From: CAZNPL01 sp964574815
GTDB taxonomy: Bacteria > Planctomycetota > Phycisphaerae > UBA1845
Assembly: GCA_964574815.1 (NCBI GenBank)
Contig: CAZNPL010000005.1
Coordinates: forward strand, 62,001-126,000
Length of the DNA stretch: 64,000 nt
Direction of reading: 5' to 3'
Shown here: one piece after another, positions 9,569 through 17,753 of the stretch
How the letters are laid out: each line of letters opens with the position of its first letter
How positions within the stretch are numbered: position 1 is the first letter of the stretch
Program-made: the position numbers and the translations under genes
Notes under the pieces: model-generated
Databases searched by the model: none
What the model was told of the DNA's origin: nothing
Seen by the model: only the letters and a program-made list of their open reading frames with translations

Positions 9569-10504
9569 ATGGGTCTCTTTGACCGATTCAAGAAGGGGCT
9601 GGCCAAGACGCGCGAGACCGTCGCCGCCGGATTCCGGGCCGCACTGCCGTTCGGCCGGAAGATCGATGAGGCGCTGCTTTCCGATCTCGAGCGGACGATG
9701 CTCTCGGCCGACATGGGACCGGTCATGGTGGACAAGCTCATCGACACGGTTCGCCAGGCCTGGAAGCGCGGGAAACTGAAAGAGGCCCAGGATGTCATCC
9801 CCTATCTGAAAGAGCACCTGATTGAGTTCTGGCCCGAGGGGGACAGGCGGCTTCATTTTGCGGAGGAGGGGCCGACCGTTGTGATGGTGACGGGCGTGAA
9901 TGGTTCCGGGAAGACGACCAGCATCGCCAAGCTGGCCAAGCATCTGACCGATCAGGGCAAGACGGTCATCCTCGCGGCGTGCGATACGTTCCGTGCGGCC
10001 GCGGTGGCACAGTTGACCGAGTGGTCCAGTCGTATTGGTGTACAGATCGTCAAGCACCAGCAGAACGCCGATCCGGGCGCCGTTGCTTATGACGCCTGCG
10101 ATGCCGCGATCGCCAGGAATGCGGACGTGCTCATTATCGATACCGCCGGCCGGCTTCACACTCAGGACCACCTGATGCGGGAGCTCGGCAAGATCAACAA
10201 GGTGGTTCAGCGGAAGATTCCGGGTGCGCCGCACGAGGTTCTGCTCGTGCTGGACGCCACGATCGGGCAGAACGCGGTCAATCAGGCGCGCGTCTTCGGG
10301 GAGACGGTCCACGTGACGGGTATTTTCCTCGCGAAGCTGGACGGCAGCGCGAAAGGCGGCGTTGTGGTCGGAATCCGCGACCAGCTCGGCGTGCCGGTGA
10401 AGTTCGTCGGAATCGGCGAGACGCCGGACGACATCGCGCCGTTCGAACCGGCGACCTTTATGGAAGCGCTTTTTGAAAGCGCGAACCAGAACAGCGCCCG
10501 TTAA
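9569..10504 (+). CDS. ftsY: Signal recognition particle receptor FtsY
   Basis: FtsY is the GTPase that docks SRP-ribosome complexes at the membrane. It has a short N-terminal helical N domain (MGLFDRFKKGLAKTRE onward) and then the NG domain: P-loop GVNGSGKTTSIAKLA, DTFRAAA, DTAGRLHTQ, and the guanine-specificity region AKLDGSAKGG. The acidic A domain of E. coli FtsY is absent, as in many bacteria. The ATG at 9569 lies two bases after the nusB stop; an overlapping TTG further upstream is less likely. The 311 residues fit a short FtsY. Confidence 0.96.
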   Translation: MGLFDRFKKGLAKTRETVAAGFRAALPFGRKIDEALLSDLERTMLSADMGPVMVDKLIDTVRQAWKRGKLKEAQDVIPYLKEHLIEFWPEGDRRLHFAEEGPTVVMVTGVNGSGKTTSIAKLAKHLTDQGKTVILAACDTFRAAAVAQLTEWSSRIGVQIVKHQQNADPGAVAYDACDAAIARNADVLIIDTAGRLHTQDHLMRELGKINKVVQRKIPGAPHEVLLVLDATIGQNAVNQARVFGETVHVTGIFLAKLDGSAKGGVVVGIRDQLGVPVKFVGIGETPDDIAPFEPATFMEALFESANQNSAR

Positions 10505-10590
10505 TCGGCTCTCAAACCCGACCGCTTGCCATGCGAAGCCCGGTCGCGCAACATGTGCCTGCGAGACCGCTTACGCGACGCGGGTCAATC

Positions 10591-11028
10591 ATGACGCCTT
10601 TCAGCCCCGATGACGTCAATCGAATCGCCGACGAAGTCGATGCCGATCGCACGATCGTCAGCTCGCTTTACTGCAGTCAATGCGGTTACAATCTCCGCCT
10701 TCGAAAGTTCGTGGATCGCTGCCCCGAGTGCGGGAATGCCTACAACGCCCGGCCCCGCGTCATGAAGGGCATCCTTACCTCCGACGATGCCCAGTTCCCC
10801 GCAGGGCAAGTCGCGCTCATTCTCGTGGCCTTGGTCATGGGGCTGTGGATCCTGCGGCATGCGTTCACGCCCGTGAACGACTGGCTCGTCATCCTGGGGG
10901 CCGGGTTCACGCTGACCGCGCTGTGGTCCGCGTATCACATTTACGACGACCTGAAACGATACGTGCGCTACGTCCGGATCCTTCGCCGAATCGAGCGGGA
11001 GGCGCGGGAGGAGGCGGAGGAGGATTGA
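10591..11028 (+). CDS. Zinc-ribbon protein with two membrane helices
   Basis: This small protein of about 145 residues has a treble-clef type zinc ribbon near the N-terminus (CSQCGYNLRLRKFVDRCPEC), with the two CxxC pairs spaced for one zinc. Two hydrophobic segments follow (GQVALILVALVMGLWILRHAF and WLVILGAGFTLTALWSAYHI), and the tail is rich in Arg and Glu. The CxxCGYNLR pattern is frequent in planctomycete membrane proteins. The ATG at 10591 was chosen because the coding pattern begins there. It follows ftsY by 86 bases. Its function is unknown. Confidence 0.8.
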   Translation: MTPFSPDDVNRIADEVDADRTIVSSLYCSQCGYNLRLRKFVDRCPECGNAYNARPRVMKGILTSDDAQFPAGQVALILVALVMGLWILRHAFTPVNDWLVILGAGFTLTALWSAYHIYDDLKRYVRYVRILRRIEREAREEAEED

Positions 11029-11076
11029 GACAGTCTTGAAGGCAGGGGAACCGATTCGGTTCGCGGTCGGCGGGGG

Positions 11077-11895
11077 TCAGTGCTCGGGGTGCTGCAACGA
11101 CAGGTTGAGAAGCCGCTTGATTCGGTCGTTGCGCACGCGCTTTCCCCGGCCGGTGTTGTCGCCCGAAATCCAGTGGATCGGCGGGAGGCCGGCCTCGGCG
11201 ATGAGGCGGTCGTAGTAGTCGCGCCGCGTGGTGGGCGCGTCGTCTGTGAGATTGAGCACGCCGTGGTATTCCACGTCGATGAGCTTGCGCATGGCCGTCA
11301 CGATGTCGTCCAGGTGAATGAGGTTGACGTAAGCGTCGCCGTCGTCGCGCTGTCCACCGGCCACCTGGGCCAGTCGGTTCTGAGGCCCGCGTCCGGGGCC
11401 GTGGATGCCGCTGAGCCGAATGACCGTCGCGCAGATGCCGAGTCGTGCGGCGCCGTTCAACAGGCACTGTTCCGTGTCGACCAGGATACGCCCGCGCTCG
11501 GAGGCCGGCTGAGTGGGTGAGTCCTCATCAACCGACGATCCGTCATCCTGCCCGTATACGGCCGTCGAGGAGGTGTAGATCAACCGCCGGACCGGCGTGT
11601 TTTCGATTGCGTCGATCAGATGTCGTGCGCCATCGAGATAAACGTGGCGGTAGTCGCGGTGCGCCCGTCCGGCGGCGACGGTGAGAAAGACGACGTCGCG
11701 ATCGAGCAGAAGCTCATGCACGCGATCCGTTTGTGCCAGCTCCAACACGACCGGCCGGATGCACGCGTTTCGAATGTCATCGATGCGTTCCGGCGCCGTG
11801 GTCGTGCCGACACAATCAGACCCCTCCGCCGCCAGGGCGCCACCCACGGCGCTGCCCACATATCCGCATCCTATGATGGCGATTCTATGTTCCAT
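11077..11895 (-). CDS. NAD(P)-dependent epimerase/dehydratase (extended SDR, YeeZ-like)
   Basis: The N-terminal Rossmann nucleotide motif is IGCGYVGSAVGGALAAEG. It is followed by the strand IYTSSTAVYGQ typical of extended short-chain dehydrogenases, and the AYVNLIHLDDIVTAM region near the substrate lobe. The usual YxxxK catalytic pair is not clear; the place where it should be reads RGRILVDTEQCLL. That makes the protein more like the atypical YeeZ-type SDRs than a sugar epimerase. It is downstream of the SAM hydrolase gene on the same strand with a gap of about 50 bases. The substrate is unknown. Confidence 0.85.
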   Translation of the reverse strand: MEHRIAIIGCGYVGSAVGGALAAEGSDCVGTTTAPERIDDIRNACIRPVVLELAQTDRVHELLLDRDVVFLTVAAGRAHRDYRHVYLDGARHLIDAIENTPVRRLIYTSSTAVYGQDDGSSVDEDSPTQPASERGRILVDTEQCLLNGAARLGICATVIRLSGIHGPGRGPQNRLAQVAGGQRDDGDAYVNLIHLDDIVTAMRKLIDVEYHGVLNLTDDAPTTRRDYYDRLIAEAGLPPIHWISGDNTGRGKRVRNDRIKRLLNLSLQHPEH

Positions 11896-11945
11896 CGCGC
11901 GATAAGCACCTGCACGTCGCGATCGACTCGTGTTTTGGCGTCCCT

Positions 11946-12731
11946 CTAACGAAGTTCGATGGCGATGTTTGGTCCGCTGCCGAATAGATCGTCCGCGCGG
12001 CCTCGGTTGACGGAGATTTCAAGGGTGCTGCAACTGCCGATTAATGCGAGCGGCTCGCCTGTGGCCACCTCGCTGTAGGTCTTGCGCAGGGGGCCGACTT
12101 GCCGTCCGCCAACGTAGATCGCGACATCGGGGTGCTGTCGGATCAGCTCGGTGACCTCCTCGCGGGGAATGTTGCTGATCAGGTTGCCGAAATGGTCGGC
12201 GAAGAGCACCGTGCCGCGCAGCCCCCGCGGTTCGAGCTGTTCCACCTCGGGCAACTTCAGAACTTCCACGCCGCCGGCGACCGGTCCCAATTGGGGCAGA
12301 GGAACACCGCCGGCGACATGAGCGGCGACCGGGGCTAGAATGTCTCTCCCGTGGAAGGTGTTCGAAACCGGATGACAGAACAGCTCGGTGTTTTCCACTA
12401 CGTGCAGGGCTTCGAGCATCAGCTCTCGATGGGCCAGCGTGATGATCCCGTTGTCCGGCGCGATGACGATTTGGCCGGCGTACTGCCCGGCCAGTACGGC
12501 ACGCTGCGAGCCGACGCCCGGGTCCACCACGACCAGGTGAACGGTCCCGGGCGGAAACCAGGCCAGCGTCTGCCGGAGGACGAAGGATGCCTGTATGATG
12601 TTCTGTGGTTCGATTTCATGTGTGACGTCGACGACCGGGACGTTCGGTGCGATTCCGAGGATGACGCCTTTCATCGCTCCGACGTAATAGTCTCGCGTCC
12701 CGAAATCGGTGATCAGTGTGATCGGCGGCAT
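11946..12731 (-). CDS. SAM hydroxide adenosyltransferase (DUF62 family)
   Basis: Members of this family use an activated water to split S-adenosylmethionine into adenosine and methionine, and are related to fluorinase and chlorinase. Visible family features are the N-terminal ITLITDFGTRDYYVGAMKG, the loop VVVDPGVGSQR, APDNGIIT, and NTFHGRDILAPVAAHVA. The C-terminal beta domain carries FADHFGNLISNI. The length of 261 residues is standard. The protein is cytoplasmic and its physiological purpose is unclear in all bacteria. The gene precedes the SDR gene in the same direction. Confidence 0.93.
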   Translation of the reverse strand: MPPITLITDFGTRDYYVGAMKGVILGIAPNVPVVDVTHEIEPQNIIQASFVLRQTLAWFPPGTVHLVVVDPGVGSQRAVLAGQYAGQIVIAPDNGIITLAHRELMLEALHVVENTELFCHPVSNTFHGRDILAPVAAHVAGGVPLPQLGPVAGGVEVLKLPEVEQLEPRGLRGTVLFADHFGNLISNIPREEVTELIRQHPDVAIYVGGRQVGPLRKTYSEVATGEPLALIGSCSTLEISVNRGRADDLFGSGPNIAIELR

Positions 12732-12847
12732 CGGATTGGTCCCGGTCGGCGTCCGACCGGACTCTATGCGAAACCGTCCGCCCGCGTCAATCTGAAGCTA
12801 CGGCGAGGCCGCGTCGAGTCCTGCTCTCCGCGTCTCGCCCGCCCGTC

Positions 12848-13510
12848 ATGAATGGAAACGAAACAGGCGAAGATCCCCTGCTCGACGCCCGGCGCTTGAT
12901 GGTGCGCGAGCAGATCGCGGCACGCGGCATCACGGACGAGCGGGTGCTGGCGGCGATGGAGCGCGTGCCGCGGGAGAAGTTCGTCCCGCCCGAGCAGTTC
13001 GATCACGCCTATGAGGACCGGGCGTTGGCGATCGGAGGCCAACAAACCATCAGCCAGCCCTATATGGTGGCATTCATGACCGCGGCGTTGAAGGTCGGCC
13101 CGCACGACAAGACCCTCGAAATCGGCACCGGAAGCGGGTATCAGGCCGCCGTTCTCGCCTGCCTGACGGATCAGCTCCACACCGTGGAAAGGCTCGAATC
13201 CCTCTCGGAGGAGGCCGCAAAGCGTCTCACGCTGCTGGGTTTCACAGGGATGCACTTTCATCTGGGGGACGGTTCGCTCGGCTGGCCCGAGGCTGCTCCG
13301 TACGATCGCATCATCGTGACTGCCGGCGCGCCAGCGGTGCCCGCTCCACTGGTGGAGCAGCTCGCTGAGGGCGGCATCCTGGTCATCCCTGTCGGAGATG
13401 CCAGCCAGCAGACCCTGGTTTCGTTGTCAAAACGCCGCGGCCGGACCACCGAGCGCCGCCTGATCGCGTGCCGATTCGTCAAGCTCGTCGGGCGCGACGC
13501 ATGGTGTTAA
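12848..13510 (+). CDS. pcm: Protein-L-isoaspartate O-methyltransferase
   Basis: Pcm methylates isoaspartyl residues in damaged proteins so they can be repaired, using SAM. The N-terminal segment MVREQIAARGITDERVLAAM and VPREKFVP are characteristic. So are the active-site region GGQQTISQPYMVAFMT and the SAM-binding motif LEIGTGSGYQAAVLA. DRIIVTAGAPAVP follows in the usual position. The length of 220 residues is normal. It is divergent from the SAM hydrolase gene by 116 bases, so both SAM-consuming genes may share a promoter region. Confidence 0.95.
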   Translation: MNGNETGEDPLLDARRLMVREQIAARGITDERVLAAMERVPREKFVPPEQFDHAYEDRALAIGGQQTISQPYMVAFMTAALKVGPHDKTLEIGTGSGYQAAVLACLTDQLHTVERLESLSEEAAKRLTLLGFTGMHFHLGDGSLGWPEAAPYDRIIVTAGAPAVPAPLVEQLAEGGILVIPVGDASQQTLVSLSKRRGRTTERRLIACRFVKLVGRDAWC

Positions 13511-13653
13511 GACCTCGCATCATCCGGCCGGCGGCTGGGCCCCTGCTCGTTGCACCGCGTCGGGGTCACGTCCCTACGCCGAACCTGAAGACCCTGCCGA
13601 TCGCCAGGAGCCAGGAAACCGCCCCGAAATGGCCGAATTCTGCATTTTTCCGC

Positions 13654-13683
13654 TTGCAAGGGCTGCTCGCCCCCTCTTAGAAT
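13654..13683 (+). promoter_or_regulatory. Likely sigma-70-type promoter for the histone-like gene
   Basis: A -35 box TTGCAA (13654-13659) and a -10 box TAGAAT (13678-13683) are separated by 18 bases. Transcription from here would give a 5' leader of about 85 bases before the ATG at 13776. The boxes match consensus at four or five of six positions each. Confidence 0.5.
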
Positions 13684-13775
13684 CCGCCCCCGAAATCGTT
13701 TGATTCTCTGGACGCGCGACACCGGCCTCGTTTAACCGGTGCGTGAAGTTTCTTAAACAACGGAGTGAAATTGCC

Positions 13776-13994
13776 ATGGCAAAAAAGAAAGCGGGTAAGA
13801 AGAAAGCAATCGCCAAGAACCGAGACGTCCTCGTGGTGGCCAGCAAGGTGAAGTCCTACATCAAGGACCGCAACATGAACACCTCGGCCGACGCGATCAA
13901 TCAGTTGTCGGAGCGCGTCTATACGATGCTGGACGAAGCCACCGCCCGGACTCAGGCGAACGGCCGCAAGACCGTTAAGCCCCAGGATATTTAA
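13776..13994 (+). CDS. Histone-fold DNA-binding protein with lysine-rich N-terminal tail (bacterial histone)
   Basis: This 72-residue protein begins with a lysine-rich tail (MAKKKAGKKKAIAKNR). It continues with a pattern that fits a histone fold: helix 1 VLVVASKVKSYIKD, loop 1 around NMNTSADA, a long helix 2 (INQLSERVYTMLDEATARTQ), and loop 2 RKTVKPQDI. Loop 2 matches archaeal histones (RKTIKAED in HMfB), with the Arg and Asp of the so-called RD clamp seven residues apart. The protein stops where helix 3 would start. Bacterial histones such as Bdellovibrio Bd0055 are known; this looks like a tailed, short version. GGAG precedes the ATG; an upstream in-frame ATG at 13743 is less likely. It is probably an abundant nucleoid protein; DNA binding is inferred. 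Confidence 0.8.
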   Translation: MAKKKAGKKKAIAKNRDVLVVASKVKSYIKDRNMNTSADAINQLSERVYTMLDEATARTQANGRKTVKPQDI

Positions 13995-14139
13995 CGATAT
14001 TCCGGCTGCGACGCGTTCGGTGCCGGATCGCGCTTTTTCGTCACGGTCCGCCGCGGACACGCAATCCACGAGGCGCGTAGGGCGCAGCTCGCGGCCGAGA
14101 TGCTGAGAACCGAACGGGGCGGGCGGGTGACGGTGAACG

Positions 14140-14628
14140 TCACTCGCTCGTCCCGTTTTCTGTTTGGATCGCTGAAGGCCGTTCCTTGAAAGGGTTGGAT
14201 CTTTTCGGCTGCATGCGCATGCCGCAATCGGGGCAGGGTATATGCGTCCCGACGTTGCGCCACACGCCTCGATGAAAGCTCACCTGCGAGACGCGCTCCC
14301 TTCCGTCGTCGTCCCGCACGTAACGAACCAGCGCCTCGTGCTCGCCGTGGCGTGGACAGACGTAGGTCACGCGAACATCAGCGCGGCGGTCGCTTCCCGG
14401 ACACGGCATTCCGTGGAGTCCGCCTTGCGCGACGAACGTCGTTCCGTCCGGGCATTCCCACGTGACCTGCGCGCTGGTGAGGCTACGTTGCCGCGCCAGT
14501 TGCGTCGGCGTCGGGCGGGTCAGCCACCAGACGCCGACCACGAAGAAGCTCACGACCACCGCACCGCAGAAGCTGTACAGCGCCGTCTGGCGCTGACGGC
14601 TCTTTTCCTCGGCGGTACGAAACTCCAC
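14140..14628 (-). CDS. Membrane-anchored protein with C-terminal zinc-ribbon-like cysteines
   Basis: This protein of 162 residues begins at GTG 14628, with AAAGGAG eight bases upstream. One N-terminal membrane helix (LYSFCGAVVVSFFVVGVWWL) anchors an extracytoplasmic or membrane-proximal domain holding cysteine and histidine pairs (WECPDG, MPCPGS, YVCPRHGEH, HIPCPDCGMRM). Those could bind one or two zinc ions. It starts 36 bases after the end of the pilin-like gene on the same strand, so the two are probably one operon. I do not recognise the family. Confidence 0.7.
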   Translation of the reverse strand: MEFRTAEEKSRQRQTALYSFCGAVVVSFFVVGVWWLTRPTPTQLARQRSLTSAQVTWECPDGTTFVAQGGLHGMPCPGSDRRADVRVTYVCPRHGEHEALVRYVRDDDGRERVSQVSFHRGVWRNVGTHIPCPDCGMRMQPKRSNPFKERPSAIQTENGTSE

Positions 14629-14664
14629 GTCGGCATCTCCTTTCAGGCCGCGTCGGGCGACACA

Positions 14665-15501
14665 TCACTCCACGGGCGCGATCGGGCCGATCCACCAGTA
14701 CAGCCGCCACGGTGCGAACGAATAGTGCGGCACCTGATAATCCTCGCATAAAGGACAGCCGCCCGCGGCGCACTTGCCATAGTACGACCGGATCGGTTCG
14801 CCCATCATGTCCGCCGTGCGCACACGTTGCACGGCGCCGCCGACTGTTAAGAAATTTATGTGTCCGAAATGGCGCTCCGTCAGCCAGGAATTCGTCAAGC
14901 CGGCCATCGCGGGGTGAAACAGGTCGTCCCAGGGCAATCGCCCGCCGCTGCGTCCCAGCGCCCCCGCTGCGTCCCCGAGCGCGCGAGGATGATCCGGTCC
15001 CAGGTCGGCCAGCAGGATCGTCTCCGAAGGCCGCACAGGCTCAGTCCGATCCAGATTCAACAGGCCCGCCGCGCGGAGGACGTCGTTCATTCCGTAGCTG
15101 GACGCGTTGGCCGGATCCGGGTGACGCGCCAGCGGCACGCCCAGATCGATCAGAGGGCGCGCGGGGTCTGAAGGACACACGAGTTCCGACGGCATCGAGA
15201 GGTACTGCGGGAATAGGGGGCCATACCACGCGGCCCGCGCCGACCGGGGCCGTGATCCGAATAAGGGAGTCTCGGCCACTGGAAGCCAGCCGCCGCTGTC
15301 CGCACGATACGCGCCCATCGCCTGGTCGAGTGTTCGGAGACGCTGCGCGCACCCAGTTGCCCGGGTATGTCGCAGCGACTTGCGAATCGAGGGGATCAGA
15401 AGGGCGAGGAGGGCCACGAGCACGCCGATGACCGCCAGTGCCTCGACGAGCGTGAACGCTCTTTTCGGGCTGTAACATCGGGTTTTGCCACAAACCGGCA
15501 T
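14665..15501 (-). CDS. Type IV prepilin-like (pseudopilin) secreted protein
   Basis: The N-terminus has the prepilin cleavage/methylation signature: a short basic leader, then RAFTLVEALAVIGVLVALLA, in which the residue after the cleavage site is Phe and Glu stands five residues into the mature helix. This targets the protein to a type II secretion or type IV pilus-like machine. The remaining 230 residues form a globular domain with phrases common in planctomycete pseudopilins (NFLTVGGAVQRVR, ELVCPSDP), of the kind annotated as DUF1559-like. The start at 15501 leaves a leader of about 13 residues; a longer upstream start is possible. It is followed by the zinc-cysteine partner gene. Confidence 0.85.
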   Translation of the reverse strand: MPVCGKTRCYSPKRAFTLVEALAVIGVLVALLALLIPSIRKSLRHTRATGCAQRLRTLDQAMGAYRADSGGWLPVAETPLFGSRPRSARAAWYGPLFPQYLSMPSELVCPSDPARPLIDLGVPLARHPDPANASSYGMNDVLRAAGLLNLDRTEPVRPSETILLADLGPDHPRALGDAAGALGRSGGRLPWDDLFHPAMAGLTNSWLTERHFGHINFLTVGGAVQRVRTADMMGEPIRSYYGKCAAGGCPLCEDYQVPHYSFAPWRLYWWIGPIAPVE

Positions 15502-15731
15502 CGCGGACTCCGCTGTCCTCCGAGCTGACCGCTCCGACGGGAGTCTATACACCGTCCGAAGACCGTTCAATGGCATGTGATGACGCCGGTGTTCACTCGG
15601 GGCCTGGGTGGAGCCGCCGACGGCGTCCGACGGCGTGGAACTGGTCGGGTTGAACGCCTAGAATGGCGCTCTGCGAGCAAACGGGTTCGGACCGGTCAAC
15701 GCCCCCGGTGGGCGCACGAGAGGTTTTTGAC

Positions 15732-17582
15732 ATGTCATCGCTCAGGCAACGCATCAGCGAGGAATTACTTCCGTACGTCGAGCGCCCGAGTCAGTATCTC
15801 GGGGGCGAGCTGAATCAACTGGTGGGTCCTGAAGACTGGGACTGCGCCGACGTACGCGTTGTCGTCGCTTTTCCGGATGCATACACGCTCGGCATGAGCC
15901 ACCTCGGCTGCCAGATCATTTATTGGCTCTGCAACCACACGCCGGGCGTTTGCGCGGAACGCACCTACTGCCCGTGGACCGACGCCGAGCGTCTCATGCG
16001 GGCGAAGGGAATCCCGCTGTTTACATGGGACACCCGCCGGCCGGTGGCCGAGTGCGACATCCTCGCCGTCTCCCTGCAGTATGAACTGTGCTTTACCGGG
16101 CTGCTGACCCTGCTCGATCTTGCCGGCATCCCGCTTCGTGCCGACCAGCGTGACGACACGCACCCGCTGGTGATCGCCGGAGGACCGCAGGCGGACAACC
16201 CCGAGCCGGTCGCCGACTTCATTGACCTCGTCGTTCTGGGTGACGGCGAACGCTCCATGCAGTCCATCCTGGCCAGGTACAAAGAACTGAAGCAGGCCGG
16301 GGTTCGGCGGCGTGACATGATTTCGATACTTGCCGAGGAGTTCGAATGGATCTATGCTCCGTCGGGCTACGACGTGGCTTATGCTGCTGATGGGACGGTC
16401 TCCTCGATCACGCCGAAGTCGGACCGCTTCCGCCCGAACATCGTGCGTTGCCAGACTCCCGATTTTGAGTCGGCCCCCTTCCCGTTGCGGCCTCTGGTGC
16501 CGTACACACAGGTCGTCCACGATCGCATTGCAATTGAAATCATGCGGGGCTGCCCGCAACGCTGCCGCTTCTGCCATGCCGGATACACGAAGCGGCCCCT
16601 GCGCATGAGGTCCGTCGATCGCATACTCAAGATGGCGGAAGAGATGTACGCCAGCACCGGGATGAACGAACTCGGCCTGCTCTCCCTCTCGACGGCCGAT
16701 TACCCTCACTTGCGGGAGTTGGCCGATCGTGCCAACGCCGCGTTCAATCCCCGCGGTGTCAACATCTCGGTTCCGTCCCTGCGCGTTGACAAGATGCTCG
16801 CGCACATTCCCTTCATGGTGAATGCCGTGCGTAAGAGCGGTCTGACCATCGCCGTCGAGGCCGCCCGGGACGACATGCGCGCAGCCATTCGCAAGAGAGT
16901 GACCGACGGGCATCTGCTCGACGGAGTTCGAGCCGCCTACGAGGCCGGCTGGAGATCGGTGAAGCTCTATTTCATGGCAGGGCTTCCCGGGGAACGGCCG
17001 ATCGACATCGACGGGATCTGGGAATTGAGCCGCGAGGTCAGCGAACTGCGACGCGAAGTCGCCGGCGGGCCCGCGGTGGTCACTGCCTCTGTGGGCTGGC
17101 TCGTGCCCAAGCCTTACACGCCATTCCAGTGGGCCGGCCAGGCAACCTCCGGGTATTTCCACGACGTCCGACGACGCCTCCGCTCGCTGGCCGGAGCGAA
17201 ACGGACGCCGGTGCGCCTTCGGATGCACAACATCGAGCGATCCGTCCTTGAGGCCGTTTTTGCCCGCGGCGATCGACGGTTGGGCCGGGCCATCGAAACG
17301 GCCTGGAGGCTGGGAGCACGCTTCGACGGGTGGGACGAGATGTTCGACGAGTCTATATGGAAGCGAGCATTCGACGAAACCGGCATCGACGTCGGCTTTT
17401 ACGCGAACCGCGAGCGCTCGTTCGACGAGGTCTTCCCGTGGGCGCATCTGCACGGCGGGCCCAACGGCGATTACCTCTGGCACCAGTACACCGACGTATT
17501 CACGCACGTCGGATCATCTGACACACCGCCGCCCCTCAGCCGGCGTGGCGAGACGCCGCAACGAATCGCGACCAGCGCGTAG
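15732..17582 (+). CDS. B12-binding radical SAM protein (TIGR03960-type)
   Basis: The N-terminal third resembles a cobalamin-binding Rossmann domain (VVVAFPDAYTLGMSHLGCQI, then VIAGGPQADNPEPVADFIDLVVLGDGE). It is followed by the radical SAM core with the cluster motif CPQRCRFC at about residues 274-281. It then has the glycine-rich VKLYFMAGLPGER and the C-terminal section found in this family (TASVGWLVPKPYTPFQWAGQ). Family members are often adjacent or fused to a DUF2344 (TIGR03936) protein, and may act on tRNA or ribosomal substrates; that function is unproven. No DUF2344 partner is recognised in the next gene. The start ATG at 15732 is preceded by GAGAGG. Confidence 0.92.
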   Translation: MSSLRQRISEELLPYVERPSQYLGGELNQLVGPEDWDCADVRVVVAFPDAYTLGMSHLGCQIIYWLCNHTPGVCAERTYCPWTDAERLMRAKGIPLFTWDTRRPVAECDILAVSLQYELCFTGLLTLLDLAGIPLRADQRDDTHPLVIAGGPQADNPEPVADFIDLVVLGDGERSMQSILARYKELKQAGVRRRDMISILAEEFEWIYAPSGYDVAYAADGTVSSITPKSDRFRPNIVRCQTPDFESAPFPLRPLVPYTQVVHDRIAIEIMRGCPQRCRFCHAGYTKRPLRMRSVDRILKMAEEMYASTGMNELGLLSLSTADYPHLRELADRANAAFNPRGVNISVPSLRVDKMLAHIPFMVNAVRKSGLTIAVEAARDDMRAAIRKRVTDGHLLDGVRAAYEAGWRSVKLYFMAGLPGERPIDIDGIWELSREVSELRREVAGGPAVVTASVGWLVPKPYTPFQWAGQATSGYFHDVRRRLRSLAGAKRTPVRLRMHNIERSVLEAVFARGDRRLGRAIETAWRLGARFDGWDEMFDESIWKRAFDETGIDVGFYANRERSFDEVFPWAHLHGGPNGDYLWHQYTDVFTHVGSSDTPPPLSRRGETPQRIATSA

Positions 17583-17753
17583 GTCGTGCCTCCTGGCCTG
17601 CGCGTGTGCCGGTGGGCCGCGTCAGACGGACCCGCCGGTGTCTGCGTAGCTTTTGTTCGAGGGTTAGGGCGGCCCCTGATGGAGCCGGGCTGCCGGCGCT
17701 TTGTCTTCCTCTACGTTTGGCACACTGCCGACGGTCCGCTACGATCCCGCCTG

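Noticed and set aside
11048..11062. Palindrome GAACCGATTCGGTTC between convergent genes
   Set aside because: Considered as a terminator, but it has no loop of usual size and no T-run. It could be a chance palindrome.
15765..17507. Long open frame antisense to the radical SAM gene
   Set aside because: The sense strand carries conserved motifs including CPQRCRFC, and the antisense frame has none.
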